DNA of 64,000 nucleotides from contig NC_018691.1 of NCBI RefSeq assembly GCF_000300005.1, positions 930,001-994,000 of the forward strand, given 5' to 3'. Numbering within the stretch: position 1 is the first letter of the stretch; every line of letters starts with the position of its first letter. The stretch comes from Alloalcanivorax dieselolei B5. Its GTDB lineage: Bacteria > Pseudomonadota > Gammaproteobacteria > Pseudomonadales > Alcanivoracaceae. The notes under the pieces were generated by a model that worked only from the letters and a program-made list of their open reading frames with translations, did no database searches and was not told the origin of the DNA. Position numbers and translations under genes: made by a program. Shown here piece by piece: positions 8,746 to 17,994 of this stretch.

Positions 8746-10542
8746 ATGGATGTCCAGCTTCTGACATATATTTTCGTGGGCGCGTCGTTCGCGCTCTATA
8801 TCGGTATCGCCATCTGGTCACGGGCCGGTTCCACCAAGGAGTTCTACGTGGCCGGCGGTGGTGTTTCCCCGGTGGCCAATGGTGCCGCCACGGCGGCGGA
8901 CTGGATGTCCGCCGCGTCCTTTATTTCCATGGCGGGGATTATCGCCTATGCCGGCTACGACGCTTCCGTTTACCTGATGGGATGGACGGGCGGCTACGTC
9001 CTCCTGGCGATGCTGCTGGCGCCTTACCTGCGTAAGTTCGGCAAGTTCACCGTACCGGATTTCATCGGTGACCGTTACTACTCCAACGTGGCGCGGACGG
9101 TGGCGGTAATCTGTGTGATATTCGTGTCGTTCACCTACGTGGCCGGGCAGATGCGCGGGGTCGGGATCGTGTTCGCCCGCTTCCTGGAAGTGGATGTGAA
9201 CATTGGCGTGATCATCGGCATGGCCATCGTGTTCTTCTACGCCGTGCTTGGCGGCATGAAAGGCATTACCTACACCCAGGTGGCGCAGTACTGCGTGCTG
9301 ATTTTCGCCTTCCTGGTGCCGGCGGTATTTCTGTCCATCATGATGACCGGGCACATACTGCCGCAAACCGGTTTTGGCGCCACCGTGTTGGATGCCTCCG
9401 GTAACGATACCGGAGTCTATCTCCTGGAGCGTCTGGATCAGGTGGTTCAGGATCTTGGCTTCGGTGCTTATACCGATGGCAGCAAATCCACCATTGATGT
9501 GTTCTTCATCACCGCCGCGCTGATGTGCGGGACCGCCGGTTTGCCTCACGTTATCGTGCGTTTCTTCACCGTGCCACGTGTGCGTGATGCCCGGATCAGT
9601 GCCGGCTGGGCGCTGTTCTTCATCGCTTTGCTGTACACCTCCGCCCCGGCGGTGGGTGCCTTCGCGCGTACCAATCTGATCGAAACCGTGAACGGAACCG
9701 AATACAAGGAGCTGCCCGGCTGGTTCTATAACTGGGAGAACTCCGGTCTGATTGGCTGGATGGACAAGAACAACGACGGCCGTGTGCAGATGGCGGCGGG
9801 CGCTCCGTTCGAGGGTAAGCCGACTTTCTCCGGCTCCCGCGAGGAGGCCACCGGTGCACAAGGGGAGCGTGTGCTGACCAATACTCCCACCGATAATGCC
9901 TCCGAAGTTTACATTGACCGCGACATTATCGTTCTGGCCAACCCGGAAATCGGCAACTTGCCGGCCTGGGTGATCGCCCTGGTGGCGGCGGGTGGCGTGG
10001 CCGCGGCCTTGTCGACGGCGGCCGGGCTGCTGCTGGTGATATCGTCGGCGATTTCACATGACCTGCTGAAAAAAACACTGGTGCCTGATATCACGGAAAA
10101 ACAGGAGCTGCTTGCGGCGCGACTGGCGGCTGTCGTCGCCATCGTTATCGCCGGATACTTCGGCATTAATCCACCCGGTTTCGTCGCGCAGGTGGTGGCC
10201 TTTGCCTTCGGTTTGGCGGCGGCCAGTTTCTTCCCGGTGATCCTGATGGGCATCTTCTATCGCCGTATGAACAAGGAAGGGGCGATTGCCGGCATGCTGG
10301 TGGGGCTGGCTTTCACCTTCGGCTACATCGTCTACTTCAAGTTCATCTCACCGGAACTGAACACCGCCGATAACTGGTTGTTCGGTGTCTCTCCGGAAGG
10401 GATCGGCACCGTCGGCATGATCCTCAACTTCGTGGTGGCTTTCGCGGTCTCCCGGGTTACCCAGGCACCGCCGGAGCATATCCAGCATATTGTCGAGGAT
10501 ATCCGGGTGCCTCGTGGCGCGGGCGCGGCGACACAACACTGA
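8746..10542 (+). CDS. Sodium:solute symporter, ActP-like (VC_2705 type)
   Basis: 598-residue secondary transporter of the SSF family, closest in type to acetate/small carboxylate permeases. About thirteen membrane helices are visible; signature segments include 'EFYVAGGGVSPVANGAATAADWMSAASF' (split over helices 1-2) and 'GVAAALSTAAGLLLVISSAISHDLL'. A hydrophilic loop of about 90 residues (320-405) sits between helices, a known feature of the VC_2705 subfamily. It follows the DUF4212 gene and precedes the DUF294 and CrbS-like genes. This arrangement recurs in gammaproteobacteria that control acetate use through CrbS/CrbR. Substrate is inferred, not shown. Confidence 0.92.
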   Translation: MDVQLLTYIFVGASFALYIGIAIWSRAGSTKEFYVAGGGVSPVANGAATAADWMSAASFISMAGIIAYAGYDASVYLMGWTGGYVLLAMLLAPYLRKFGKFTVPDFIGDRYYSNVARTVAVICVIFVSFTYVAGQMRGVGIVFARFLEVDVNIGVIIGMAIVFFYAVLGGMKGITYTQVAQYCVLIFAFLVPAVFLSIMMTGHILPQTGFGATVLDASGNDTGVYLLERLDQVVQDLGFGAYTDGSKSTIDVFFITAALMCGTAGLPHVIVRFFTVPRVRDARISAGWALFFIALLYTSAPAVGAFARTNLIETVNGTEYKELPGWFYNWENSGLIGWMDKNNDGRVQMAAGAPFEGKPTFSGSREEATGAQGERVLTNTPTDNASEVYIDRDIIVLANPEIGNLPAWVIALVAAGGVAAALSTAAGLLLVISSAISHDLLKKTLVPDITEKQELLAARLAAVVAIVIAGYFGINPPGFVAQVVAFAFGLAAASFFPVILMGIFYRRMNKEGAIAGMLVGLAFTFGYIVYFKFISPELNTADNWLFGVSPEGIGTVGMILNFVVAFAVSRVTQAPPEHIQHIVEDIRVPRGAGAATQH

Positions 10543-10566
10543 TCTGAGAATCAGGAACGATAAGGG

Positions 10567-10600
10567 GGGGCGGGGCGCGATGCGCCTCGCCCTTTCTTTT
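10567..10600 (+). terminator. Rho-independent terminator after the SSF symporter
   Basis: An 11-bp stem (GGGCGGGGCGC with GCGCCTCGCCC, one G-T pair, loop GAT) is followed by CTTTCTTTTC. It lies 24 bases after the symporter stop and just before the GTG start of the next gene. That gene therefore may depend on read-through or on a promoter near 10600. Confidence 0.75.
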
Positions 10601-10620
10601 CATAAAAAGGACGGGCAAAG

Positions 10621-12435
10621 GTGGACCTGAATTTCGAGCAGCTGCCGTTCTCCCTGTTGAGTGAGCTCGGTCGTAAACGTTTGGGCCAGGCCGTGGAAAT
10701 GACGTTTCTGGCCGCGGGAACCGTGATCCTCGACGCCGGTGACGCCACCGACTATGTCTATGTGGTTCACAAAGGCGTGGTGGTGGAACTGGACCCTCGT
10801 GCTCCGGAAGCGTCCGCGCGGATTGCCGTCTATACCGATGATGATCTGTTCGGCGCCATCACCGTCTTCAATGGCACCAGCCGTTACCGGTTCAGGGTGG
10901 AGGAAGAGGCGCTTTGCTATCTGATTCCCTCGGAGCTGTTTCAGACTCTGTGCAATGAAGAGCCCGCCTTCGCGGATTACTTCCAGGCGAGGCTGGCGGC
11001 CAAGAGCCAGTTGCTGGCGGAGCGGCGTGAAGGCGGTGTCACCCTGGCCGGTTTCATGTTGGCGCGGGTCAGTGAGTGCATGCGTGAGCCGGTATTGCTG
11101 GCCGCGGACGGGACTATCGGTGACGCGGCCACGGAGTTGACCCGGCATGGTGTCGACAGTTTGTTGCTGCAAGCCAACGGCCGGGTCGGGGTGATCACCA
11201 AAACCGATTTACTGCGTGGTCTGGTGGAGGAGGGCCTGACTCCGCGAAGCGCGGCGGTGGGATTGGCATCGTTTTCTCTGGTAACCGTTGAGCTGGATGA
11301 ATTTCTGTTCGCCGCCCTGGTACGCATGACCCGGCACCAGGTCACCCGGGTGGTGGTGATGGCGGAGGGCCGCGCCTTGGGCGTGGTGGAGCTGCCGGAT
11401 GTACTCAGTTTCTTTTCCAGCCGCTCCTATGTAGTGGGCCTGGAAGTGGAACGGGCGGAGGATATGGATGCCCTGGTATTGGCCAGCGCCCGTCTGCCGG
11501 AGCTGGTGCAGGCGCTGATGGCTCAGGGCGTGCGCATGCGCTTTGCCATGGAGCTGATGGCGGCGCTCAACGGCCGCATTATTGCCCGTGCCTTTGAGTT
11601 TCTGATGCCCCGGACACGGGCGACGCAGTGTTGTCTTATGGTGTTTGGCAGCGAAGGCCGTGGCGAGCAGATACTGAAGACCGATCAGGATAACGGTCTG
11701 ATTCTGGAAGAGGACTTGAACTGGCCGGAACTGCGCGATCTTTCCCGTGCTTTCACCGACACGCTGGTGCGTCTGGGTTACCCTCGTTGCCCCGGTGGCA
11801 TTATGGCGTCGAATCCGGAGTGGGTGGGTACGTTGAGCGATTGGCGCCGGCGTATCCGGCGTTGGGTGGGCCAGGGCGATGACGCCGCGATGATGCGGTT
11901 GGCGATTCTGGCCGACGCTCATCCGGTGGCGGGGCAGGTGCGTTTGGTGGAACGTCTGCGGGACTTGTTGTTCGAGCACTGCAGTCACGACGAAATTCTG
12001 TTGTCCCAGTTTGCCCGTCCCGTTCTGCACTTCGCCACACCGTTGACCTTGTTCGGTACGCTCAAGACCCGTGATCAGACCCTGGATATAAAAAAGGGGG
12101 GCGTCTTTCCGCTGATTCACGGAGTGCGGGCTCTGAGTTTGCGTTATCGCATACGGGAAACCAATACCTTGTCCCGAATGAGGCGTCTGGTCGATGCTGG
12201 TCATCTGGAGGCGGAAGTGGCCGATGATCTGGGTGGGGCGCTGGCGGTGTTCACGGAGCTGCGGTTGCGGCAGCAGATCAGATCCATGTCCGAACCCGGC
12301 GCCACGCTGGATTCCGGCAATCTGGTCAGCGTCGCCGGCTTATCGTCCCTGGAGCGGGATATGCTGCGCGACGCCTTGCATGTGGTTAATGATTTCAAGA
12401 AAAGCCTGAGCCGGCGTTTTCATCTTGAGTACTGA
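10621..12435 (+). CDS. cNMP-binding / CBS / DUF294 nucleotidyltransferase-like protein
   Basis: 604-residue cytoplasmic protein with three modules. Residues 1-120 form a cyclic-nucleotide-binding-like domain. Residues about 135-275 form a CBS pair, a usual adenosyl-ligand sensor. Residues about 300-600 form the DUF294 GlnD-like nucleotidyltransferase with its C-terminal helical domain. The transferase motif 'FGSEGRGEQILKTDQDNG' (about 342-358) keeps the GS and DxD residues needed for metal and nucleotide binding. The start is GTG with AAAGG upstream. This family sits next to SSF symporters and DnaQ-like exonucleases in many proteobacteria; a regulatory role in carbon uptake is inferred. The modified target is unknown. 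Confidence 0.9.
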   Translation: MDLNFEQLPFSLLSELGRKRLGQAVEMTFLAAGTVILDAGDATDYVYVVHKGVVVELDPRAPEASARIAVYTDDDLFGAITVFNGTSRYRFRVEEEALCYLIPSELFQTLCNEEPAFADYFQARLAAKSQLLAERREGGVTLAGFMLARVSECMREPVLLAADGTIGDAATELTRHGVDSLLLQANGRVGVITKTDLLRGLVEEGLTPRSAAVGLASFSLVTVELDEFLFAALVRMTRHQVTRVVVMAEGRALGVVELPDVLSFFSSRSYVVGLEVERAEDMDALVLASARLPELVQALMAQGVRMRFAMELMAALNGRIIARAFEFLMPRTRATQCCLMVFGSEGRGEQILKTDQDNGLILEEDLNWPELRDLSRAFTDTLVRLGYPRCPGGIMASNPEWVGTLSDWRRRIRRWVGQGDDAAMMRLAILADAHPVAGQVRLVERLRDLLFEHCSHDEILLSQFARPVLHFATPLTLFGTLKTRDQTLDIKKGGVFPLIHGVRALSLRYRIRETNTLSRMRRLVDAGHLEAEVADDLGGALAVFTELRLRQQIRSMSEPGATLDSGNLVSVAGLSSLERDMLRDALHVVNDFKKSLSRRFHLEY

Positions 12436-12452
12436 ATCCGGAGTACCGAACC

Positions 12453-13058
12453 ATGCATACATTGAAGCGCATCTGGCAACGCCACCGACACGGCGACGGT
12501 CCCTTTTCTCATATGTTCGAACTGCCGACGGACCCGGATGAGCTGGTGGCGATTGATTGCGAAACCACCGGACTGGATGTTCGCCGCGCGGAACTGGTAT
12601 CGGTGGCGGCGGTGCCCATCAGTCACGGGCGGGTAAGGGCGGGTGCGGCGTTGAATCTGCATGTTCAGGCACCGGCCTCCCTGGACGCGACCTCGATTCG
12701 CATTCATCGGCTGCGGCCGGTGGATCTACGTGAAGGCGGCGATGTTCGCCGGGTACTGGAACAACTGCTCGCCTTTATTGATAACCGGCCTCTGGTGGGC
12801 TGGTGTCTGAGCTTCGATTTGGCCATTCTGAATCGTTACACGAAAGACCTGTTCGGCTTTGAGCTGCCCAATCGCTGTATTGAGTTGAGCAGTCTGTATC
12901 AGAAACGCCTGCGCCATCGCCAGCCCGAGCAGATGGCGGATCTGCGTTTTGAGCAAGTGGCGGCGGATCTGGGGGTTCCGGTTATGGGCCGGCATAGCGC
13001 CCGCGGTGATGCCACCACGGCCGCGCTGATGTACACCCGGTTGGTGGAAAAGGGCTGA
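12453..13058 (+). CDS. 3'-5' exonuclease, DnaQ-like DEDDh family
   Basis: 201-residue nuclease related to the epsilon subunit of DNA polymerase III. The DEDDh catalytic set is complete: 'AIDCETTGLD' (ExoI, D and E), 'GWCLSFDLAIL' (ExoII, D), and 'RHSARGDATTAALMY' (ExoIII, H and D). It lacks the polymerase-binding region of true DnaQ. It starts 17 bases after the DUF294 gene, a widely conserved pairing whose purpose is not known. It may act on RNA or DNA. Confidence 0.9.
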   Translation: MHTLKRIWQRHRHGDGPFSHMFELPTDPDELVAIDCETTGLDVRRAELVSVAAVPISHGRVRAGAALNLHVQAPASLDATSIRIHRLRPVDLREGGDVRRVLEQLLAFIDNRPLVGWCLSFDLAILNRYTKDLFGFELPNRCIELSSLYQKRLRHRQPEQMADLRFEQVAADLGVPVMGRHSARGDATTAALMYTRLVEKG

Positions 13059-13084
13059 GCGGCGCTGGTAAGGAGCGATAAACC

Positions 13085-13306
13085 ATGGTGTATTTGGAAA
13101 CCACATTGTTGACCCTGGGTTTGTTGATCGTCCTGGGCACCTACGCGCACTATTGGCGTCGCACCGGAGATTGGCGCGGCGTGGCCCGTTTCTGGGCCCG
13201 CGGCATGGCGCTGTCGGTGGCGGAGTTCAAGGCGCAGCGGGTGGGTGTATTGTTATTATTGCTGGCGGTGGTGATTCGCTTCGCGCGTGCCTTGATGCTG
13301 TGGTGA
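13085..13306 (+). CDS. Small membrane protein of unknown function
   Basis: 73-residue protein with an N-terminal membrane helix (about 5-24) and a second one near the C terminus (about 52-70). A good ribosome-binding site (AAGGAG, 9 bases before ATG) and a position 26 bases after the exonuclease and 58 bases before the CrbS-like kinase support it as a real operon member. The middle is basic ('YWRRTGDWRGVARFWARG'). I do not recognise a family; an accessory role for the adjacent sensor is only a guess. Confidence 0.7.
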   Translation: MVYLETTLLTLGLLIVLGTYAHYWRRTGDWRGVARFWARGMALSVAEFKAQRVGVLLLLLAVVIRFARALMLW

Positions 13307-13364
13307 TGCCAGGCGGAGGATAGGCCCGCCCGGACGTCTTCCGGTATCGCGGTTCGGAGGCAAA

Positions 13365-16300
13365 GTGGTTTCTCTGTGGCAGTTGGGCGGCCTGGCGCTG
13401 CTGTATGTTCTGATCCTGTTTGTCATCGCCTGGTGGGGGGATCGTGCCGAGCGGCGTGGCCTGCGGGTGGTGAACAATCCCTGGAGTTACAGTCTGGCTC
13501 TGGGGGTGTACTGCACCTCATGGACGTTTTATGGCGCCGTGGGGGAAGCCGCCCAGCGCGGCTGGACCTACCTGCCTATTTACCTGGGCCCCATCATCAC
13601 CGTGCTGTTCGGCGCCGCGCTGGTTTACAAGCTGGTGTCGGTGGGCAAGCAGCACCACATTACTTCCATCGCCGACTTTCTGGCCGCCCGTTACGGCAAG
13701 TCGCGCCGGTTGGCGGTGCTGGTCACGCTGGTGGCCATCATCGGTGTCTTGCCCTACATCGCCTTGCAGTTGAAGGCGGTGACCTTGTCGTTCGAGCACG
13801 TGCTGGGAGCGGATGTGTCGCCGCCCCTGGACACGGCCTTGGTGGTCACGGCGCTGATGGCGCTGTTCACTCTGTTATTCGGCACCCGCCACATCGACGC
13901 CACCGAGCACCAGTCCGGATTGATGCTGGCGGTCAGTTTCGAATCCTTCATCAAGCTGGTGTCCTTCGTCATTATCGGGCTGTTTTGTTTGTTCGGTATC
14001 TACAATGGTCCCTTCGATCTGTGGAATCGGGTGACCGCCGACGTCGCCATCCGTGATCTGTTCGAGCCGACCCTGTTTTCCCAAGGGTTTGTCACCGCGT
14101 TACTGCTGTCGATGCTGGCCATCATCTGTCTGCCCCGGCAGTTCCATGTGGGGGTGGTGGAGAACAACGATCTCCGTCATCTGCGCAGCAGTCGCTGGGT
14201 GTTGCCGTTGTACCTTCTGCTGTTCGCGGTGTTCGTATTGCCGATCGTGGCGGCGGGGTTGCAGATGCTGCCGCCAGGTACCAAGGAAGACATGTTCATG
14301 TTGTCGTTGCCCATGGCCACCGGCAATCATGGGCTGTTGTTGGTGTCCTTTATTGGCGGTATCGCCGCCGCCACCGGCATGGTGATCGTTTCCACCATTG
14401 CTTTGGCGATCATGTTGACCAACGAAATTCTGCTGCCGGCCTGGGTGCAGTACCGGATCCAGGGCAAGGAGGAGCTGTCCGATCTGAGCGGTCAACTGCG
14501 TTTTCTCCGGCGTCTGAGTATCGTTCTTTTGCTGGTTCTGGCGTTTCTGTTCCACACCATCATCGACCGTATTCAGGGGCTGGCTCACCTGGGGCTGATT
14601 TCCTTCGCCGCCGTGGCGCAGTTCGCGCCGGCGCTGCTGGGGGGGCTGTACTGGCACAAAGGGCACCGCACGGGTGCCTTTATCGGCATGATCGTGGGTT
14701 TTGTGATCTGGCTGTACTGCCTGTTGTTGCCGCTGATGTTGCCGGATTCGGCGGTGGACTGGCTCAATCTGCACGGGCTGATCGGTCTTGGTGTGCTGCG
14801 GCCCCACGCCTTGTTCGCTATCGAGGGACTGGATCCGTTAACCCATGGCGTGTTCTGGAGTCTCAGTCTGAATCTGGCCGCCTATATCTATTTTTCCCGG
14901 CGCTCTTTCCGTGAGGCGCTGGATGAAACCCAGGCCACCCGCTTTGTCGATACCCCCACCGATTGGTGGCGGGAGAAGATGGGCCATCCGCTGATTTCCA
15001 CGGCGGAATTGCTGCAGGTGTGTGAGAGAGGGCTGGGGCACCCGCGCGCGCGGACCTTGTTCTTCGATTATCTGGAGCGGCGTCAGGTGCCGGCGGATCT
15101 GCAATTGCCGGCGCCGTTGCATCTGGTGCGCTATGTGGAGCGATTGTTGGCCGGCGCCATGGGGGCGTCCACCGCGCGTATCGTGATGGGCTCTCTGCTG
15201 AGCAAGCAGAATGTGCGCCATGATGAAATGGTGCGGATCATGGACGAGGCGTCCCAGTTGATTCAGTTCAATCATCAACTGCTGCGCACCACCATCGAGA
15301 CCATCAGTCAGGGTATTTGCGTGGTGGACCGGGACCTTAACGTGGTGGCCTGGAATCAGGCCTATGTGCGTATGTTCGAATACCCGGAGGGTTTGATTCG
15401 TCTCGGCAGGCCGATCGGGGAAGTGTATCGCTATAACGCCGGACGGGGTTTCTACGATGGCGGCGATCTGGAAGAGGACGTCAATAAAAGGGTGCAGTTG
15501 CTGCGTGAGGGCCATGCTCACCGCTTCGAGCGGGAATTGCCCAATGGTGTGGTGGTGGAAGTACGCGGCAACCCCATGGAAGGGGGCGGTTTCGTCAGTA
15601 CCTACATGGATGTGACCGAACGCAAGCGGGACGAAATTGCGTTACGGCAGATCAATGAAAACCTGGAGCAGATGGTGTCCGAACGGACCCGCCGGCTATC
15701 GGAATTGAATGCCAAACTGGAGCAGGCCAATGAAGGCAAGACCCGCTTCCTGGCCGCCGCCGGCCATGACCTGATGCAGCCGCTCAACGCGGCGCACTTG
15801 TTTGTTTCTTCCCTGGGGCAGCGGCTGAGCCGCAAGGAAGCGGATTTTGCCTACGAAACAGAGGTGCTGGGGCATATCGACAGCTCGCTGCAGGCGGCGG
15901 AGCAAATCATCTCCGCGCTGCTTGAGATCAGCCGGCTGGATACTGGCACCATGCCGTCTCATCCGGCACCGGTGAGTTTGCGGCCCCTGATGCTGCAGTT
16001 GGGACAGGAGTTCGGCGTGTTGGCGAGGGATCAGGCGCTGAGCCTGCACCTGGTGGCGGCGGACGTGGAGGTGCGTACCGATCCCACCCTGTTGCGACGG
16101 GTGCTGCAGAATTTGCTGTCCAATGCGGTGCGTTATACCGATCGCGGCAAGGTGTTGTTCGGCTGCCGCCGCGATGGCGACTGGGTTCGTATCGAGATCT
16201 GGGATACCGGGCCGGGTATTCCCGAGGATCAGCTGACCCAGGTGTTCCGGGAATTTCTGCGCTTGCCGCAGCAGGGGCGCCGACAGGTGAAGGGGCTGGG

Positions 16301-16829
16301 GTTGGGGTTGGCGATCGCGGACCGTATTTGCCGGTTGCTGGAACATCCATTGACGGTGCGTTCCTGGCCGGACAAGGGCACCGTGTTCAGCGTCTCGGTG
16401 CCACGTATCCGGTCGCAAACACCGCTGGTCACGCCGGTGGACGTGATCGAGGAACCGCAGAGGGACATTCAGGGCATGCGAGTGTTCTGTGTCGATAATG
16501 ACGCCGCTTTGCTGGCCAGTCTGGAAGCGTTATTCCGTGCACTGGGGTGTGAGCCGGTGGTGGCCGGTTCCGTGGGCGAGGCGATAGAAAAGGCAAAAAG
16601 CCAGCCGGCGCCGGACTTGCTGGTGGTGGATTACCAACTGGACCATGGCGAGACCGGTTTTCAGGTGATCGAGGTGCTGGACGGCTACTGGGACGATGTG
16701 GTGCCGGCGGTCTTGATTACCGCTGACCGGCGGCCGGAGATCCGCACCATGGCGGAGGAGATGGGCGTGCAGTTCCTGCAGAAGCCGGTCAATCAGGATG
16801 CCTTGCTGGCGGTGTTGCGGGCGTTGTGA
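13365..16829 (+). CDS. crbS: SSF-domain hybrid sensor kinase, CrbS/MxtR-like
   Basis: 1154-residue fusion of a symporter-like membrane module (about 1-500, roughly 13 helices, SSF family), a linker region, a PAS domain (about 640-755), HisKA with phospho-acceptor His801 in 'AAAGHDLMQPLN', HATPase ('NLLSNAVRYTD', 'DTGPGIPED') and a C-terminal receiver with Asp1089 in 'VVDYQLDHGE'. This domain order is that of CrbS (MxtR), which with CrbR controls acetyl-CoA synthetase and acetate permease genes in Vibrio and Pseudomonas. The GTG start has GGAGG five bases upstream. It faces the CrbR-like gene, stop to stop with one base between them. Confidence in the family is high; the regulon here is inferred. 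Confidence 0.92.
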   Translation: MVSLWQLGGLALLYVLILFVIAWWGDRAERRGLRVVNNPWSYSLALGVYCTSWTFYGAVGEAAQRGWTYLPIYLGPIITVLFGAALVYKLVSVGKQHHITSIADFLAARYGKSRRLAVLVTLVAIIGVLPYIALQLKAVTLSFEHVLGADVSPPLDTALVVTALMALFTLLFGTRHIDATEHQSGLMLAVSFESFIKLVSFVIIGLFCLFGIYNGPFDLWNRVTADVAIRDLFEPTLFSQGFVTALLLSMLAIICLPRQFHVGVVENNDLRHLRSSRWVLPLYLLLFAVFVLPIVAAGLQMLPPGTKEDMFMLSLPMATGNHGLLLVSFIGGIAAATGMVIVSTIALAIMLTNEILLPAWVQYRIQGKEELSDLSGQLRFLRRLSIVLLLVLAFLFHTIIDRIQGLAHLGLISFAAVAQFAPALLGGLYWHKGHRTGAFIGMIVGFVIWLYCLLLPLMLPDSAVDWLNLHGLIGLGVLRPHALFAIEGLDPLTHGVFWSLSLNLAAYIYFSRRSFREALDETQATRFVDTPTDWWREKMGHPLISTAELLQVCERGLGHPRARTLFFDYLERRQVPADLQLPAPLHLVRYVERLLAGAMGASTARIVMGSLLSKQNVRHDEMVRIMDEASQLIQFNHQLLRTTIETISQGICVVDRDLNVVAWNQAYVRMFEYPEGLIRLGRPIGEVYRYNAGRGFYDGGDLEEDVNKRVQLLREGHAHRFERELPNGVVVEVRGNPMEGGGFVSTYMDVTERKRDEIALRQINENLEQMVSERTRRLSELNAKLEQANEGKTRFLAAAGHDLMQPLNAAHLFVSSLGQRLSRKEADFAYETEVLGHIDSSLQAAEQIISALLEISRLDTGTMPSHPAPVSLRPLMLQLGQEFGVLARDQALSLHLVAADVEVRTDPTLLRRVLQNLLSNAVRYTDRGKVLFGCRRDGDWVRIEIWDTGPGIPEDQLTQVFREFLRLPQQGRRQVKGLGLGLAIADRICRLLEHPLTVRSWPDKGTVFSVSVPRIRSQTPLVTPVDVIEEPQRDIQGMRVFCVDNDAALLASLEALFRALGCEPVVAGSVGEAIEKAKSQPAPDLLVVDYQLDHGETGFQVIEVLDGYWDDVVPAVLITADRRPEIRTMAEEMGVQFLQKPVNQDALLAVLRAL

Positions 16830-16830
16830 A

Positions 16831-17481
16831 TCAAAGATCGCCAGGAGGGTCGATGGCCAGATCCTTGAGTGCCAGTACTGCCTGGGTCCGGTTGCGGACA
16901 CCGAGTTTACGGAAGATGGCGGTCATGTGCGCCTTGACCGTGGCTTCGGAGACATCCAGTTCGTAAGCGATCACTTTGTTCTGCATGCCTTCCAGCAACA
17001 TGCCCATGACCCGGAATTGTTGCGGCGTCAGGCTGGTGATGCGCTCCCGCATGGCGGTGTAATCGGCGAGATCGGGCGGCCGTGGGCCGCGGGCTTTCTC
17101 CGGTACCCAGCGCTCGCCGTTCATGATTCGTTCGAGCGCTTCGGTCATGGCGTCCACCGAGGCGGATTTGGGAATGAAACCGTCGGCGCCAAAGTGCAGG
17201 GCCCGTTGAATCACGGCGACCTCTTCGTTGGCGGAAATCACCGCCAGAGGGACCCGTTGATAGATATCGCGCAGATAGACGAGGCCGGAAAAACCATGTG
17301 TGCCCGGCATGTGCAGATCCAGCAGGATCAGATCGAACACGGCCTCGTCCTGGCCCAGGCGCTCCAGCGCCGCCAGGGAATCCGCTTCGATAATACGGGC
17401 ATCGGCAAAACTGCTTGCCACCGCCTGGCGCAGCGCGGCGCGAAACAGGGGGTGGTCGTCGGCGATCAGTATCCGGGTCAT
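16831..17481 (-). CDS. crbR: LuxR-type response regulator, CrbR/ErdR-like
   Basis: 216-residue response regulator: receiver domain with phospho-acceptor Asp55 ('LILLDLHMPG') and acid pocket 'IADDHP', then a LuxR-type helix-turn-helix (about 145-210, 'LTPQQFRVMGMLLEGMQNK', 'VKAHMTAIFRKLGV'). It matches the CrbR/ErdR/AgmR group, cognate partner of the SSF-type hybrid kinase encoded convergently next door. Expected targets are acs and acetate/alcohol oxidation genes, including perhaps the ActP-like symporter at 8746. A TATAAT hexamer lies very close upstream of the start codon, so the mRNA may have almost no leader. Confidence 0.9.
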   Translation of the reverse strand: MTRILIADDHPLFRAALRQAVASSFADARIIEADSLAALERLGQDEAVFDLILLDLHMPGTHGFSGLVYLRDIYQRVPLAVISANEEVAVIQRALHFGADGFIPKSASVDAMTEALERIMNGERWVPEKARGPRPPDLADYTAMRERITSLTPQQFRVMGMLLEGMQNKVIAYELDVSEATVKAHMTAIFRKLGVRNRTQAVLALKDLAIDPPGDL

Positions 17482-17487
17482 GCCCCG

Positions 17488-17493
17488 ATTATA
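17488..17493 (-). promoter_or_regulatory. -10 like hexamer close to the crbR start
   Basis: On the minus strand a perfect TATAAT ends 6 bases before the crbR ATG. If used, transcription would begin at or next to the A of the start codon. No good -35 hexamer is visible at 16-18 bp, so this could be a chance match. Confidence 0.35.
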
Positions 17494-17520
17494 CGCATGG
17501 CGAGGGGCAATACCATGATT

Positions 17521-17540
17521 GGCGCGCGGAACCGCGCGCC
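17521..17540 (-). terminator. GC-rich hairpin downstream of ectC
   Basis: A perfect 9-bp inverted repeat (GGCGCGCGG, AA, CCGCGCGCC) lies 22 bases after the ectC stop on the minus strand. No T run follows, so it may protect the 3' end of the ectoine mRNA rather than terminate by itself. Confidence 0.4.
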
Positions 17541-17561
17541 GGGTCGGTGCGGGAGTAACAG

Positions 17562-17960
17562 TCAGTCCAGGTCGGCGGGGTAAACACCGTTTTCGTCGTG
17601 GACTTCCTTGCCGCTCAACGGCGGAGTGAACGCGCAGGCCACGACCATGTCTTCGTTTTCACCACCGTACAGATAGTGCTCGTCGTGCTGGTCGAGCAGG
17701 TAGATGGTGCCCGGGGTCAACTCGTGGACGTCGCCGCTCTCGACCATCTCGATTTTGCCCTTGCCTGAGATCACGTACACCGATTCCCAGTGGTTGGCGT
17801 ATTTGATGTGGGTCTTGGTGCCCTTGAAGATGGTGGTGATGTTGAAGGAGTGGCCCATGCCGTCTTCCTTCAGGGACAGCCGCACGGACTGCCAGTTACC
17901 ATTTTCCGCGACCACGCGGCGTTCGGTTTTCTCGGCTTCCGCCAGAGTGCGTACGATCAT
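17562..17960 (-). CDS. ectC: L-ectoine synthase
   Basis: Cyclises N-gamma-acetyl-L-2,4-diaminobutyrate to ectoine, the last step of ectoine biosynthesis. The 132-residue product has the full cupin fold: 'MIVRTLAEAEKTERRV' start, 'HIKYANHWESVYVISGKG', and 'LLDQHDEHYLYGG' with the conserved histidine region. Length matches the family (about 128-137). A GGAG site lies 9 bases before the ATG. It is last in the ectRABC operon, 65 bases after ectB with a hairpin between them. No ectD hydroxylase gene is present in the window. Confidence 0.97.
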   Translation of the reverse strand: MIVRTLAEAEKTERRVVAENGNWQSVRLSLKEDGMGHSFNITTIFKGTKTHIKYANHWESVYVISGKGKIEMVESGDVHELTPGTIYLLDQHDEHYLYGGENEDMVVACAFTPPLSGKEVHDENGVYPADLD

Positions 17961-17994
17961 TAAAGTAGCTCCAGAGTATCGCGGGGGAGGAAGG

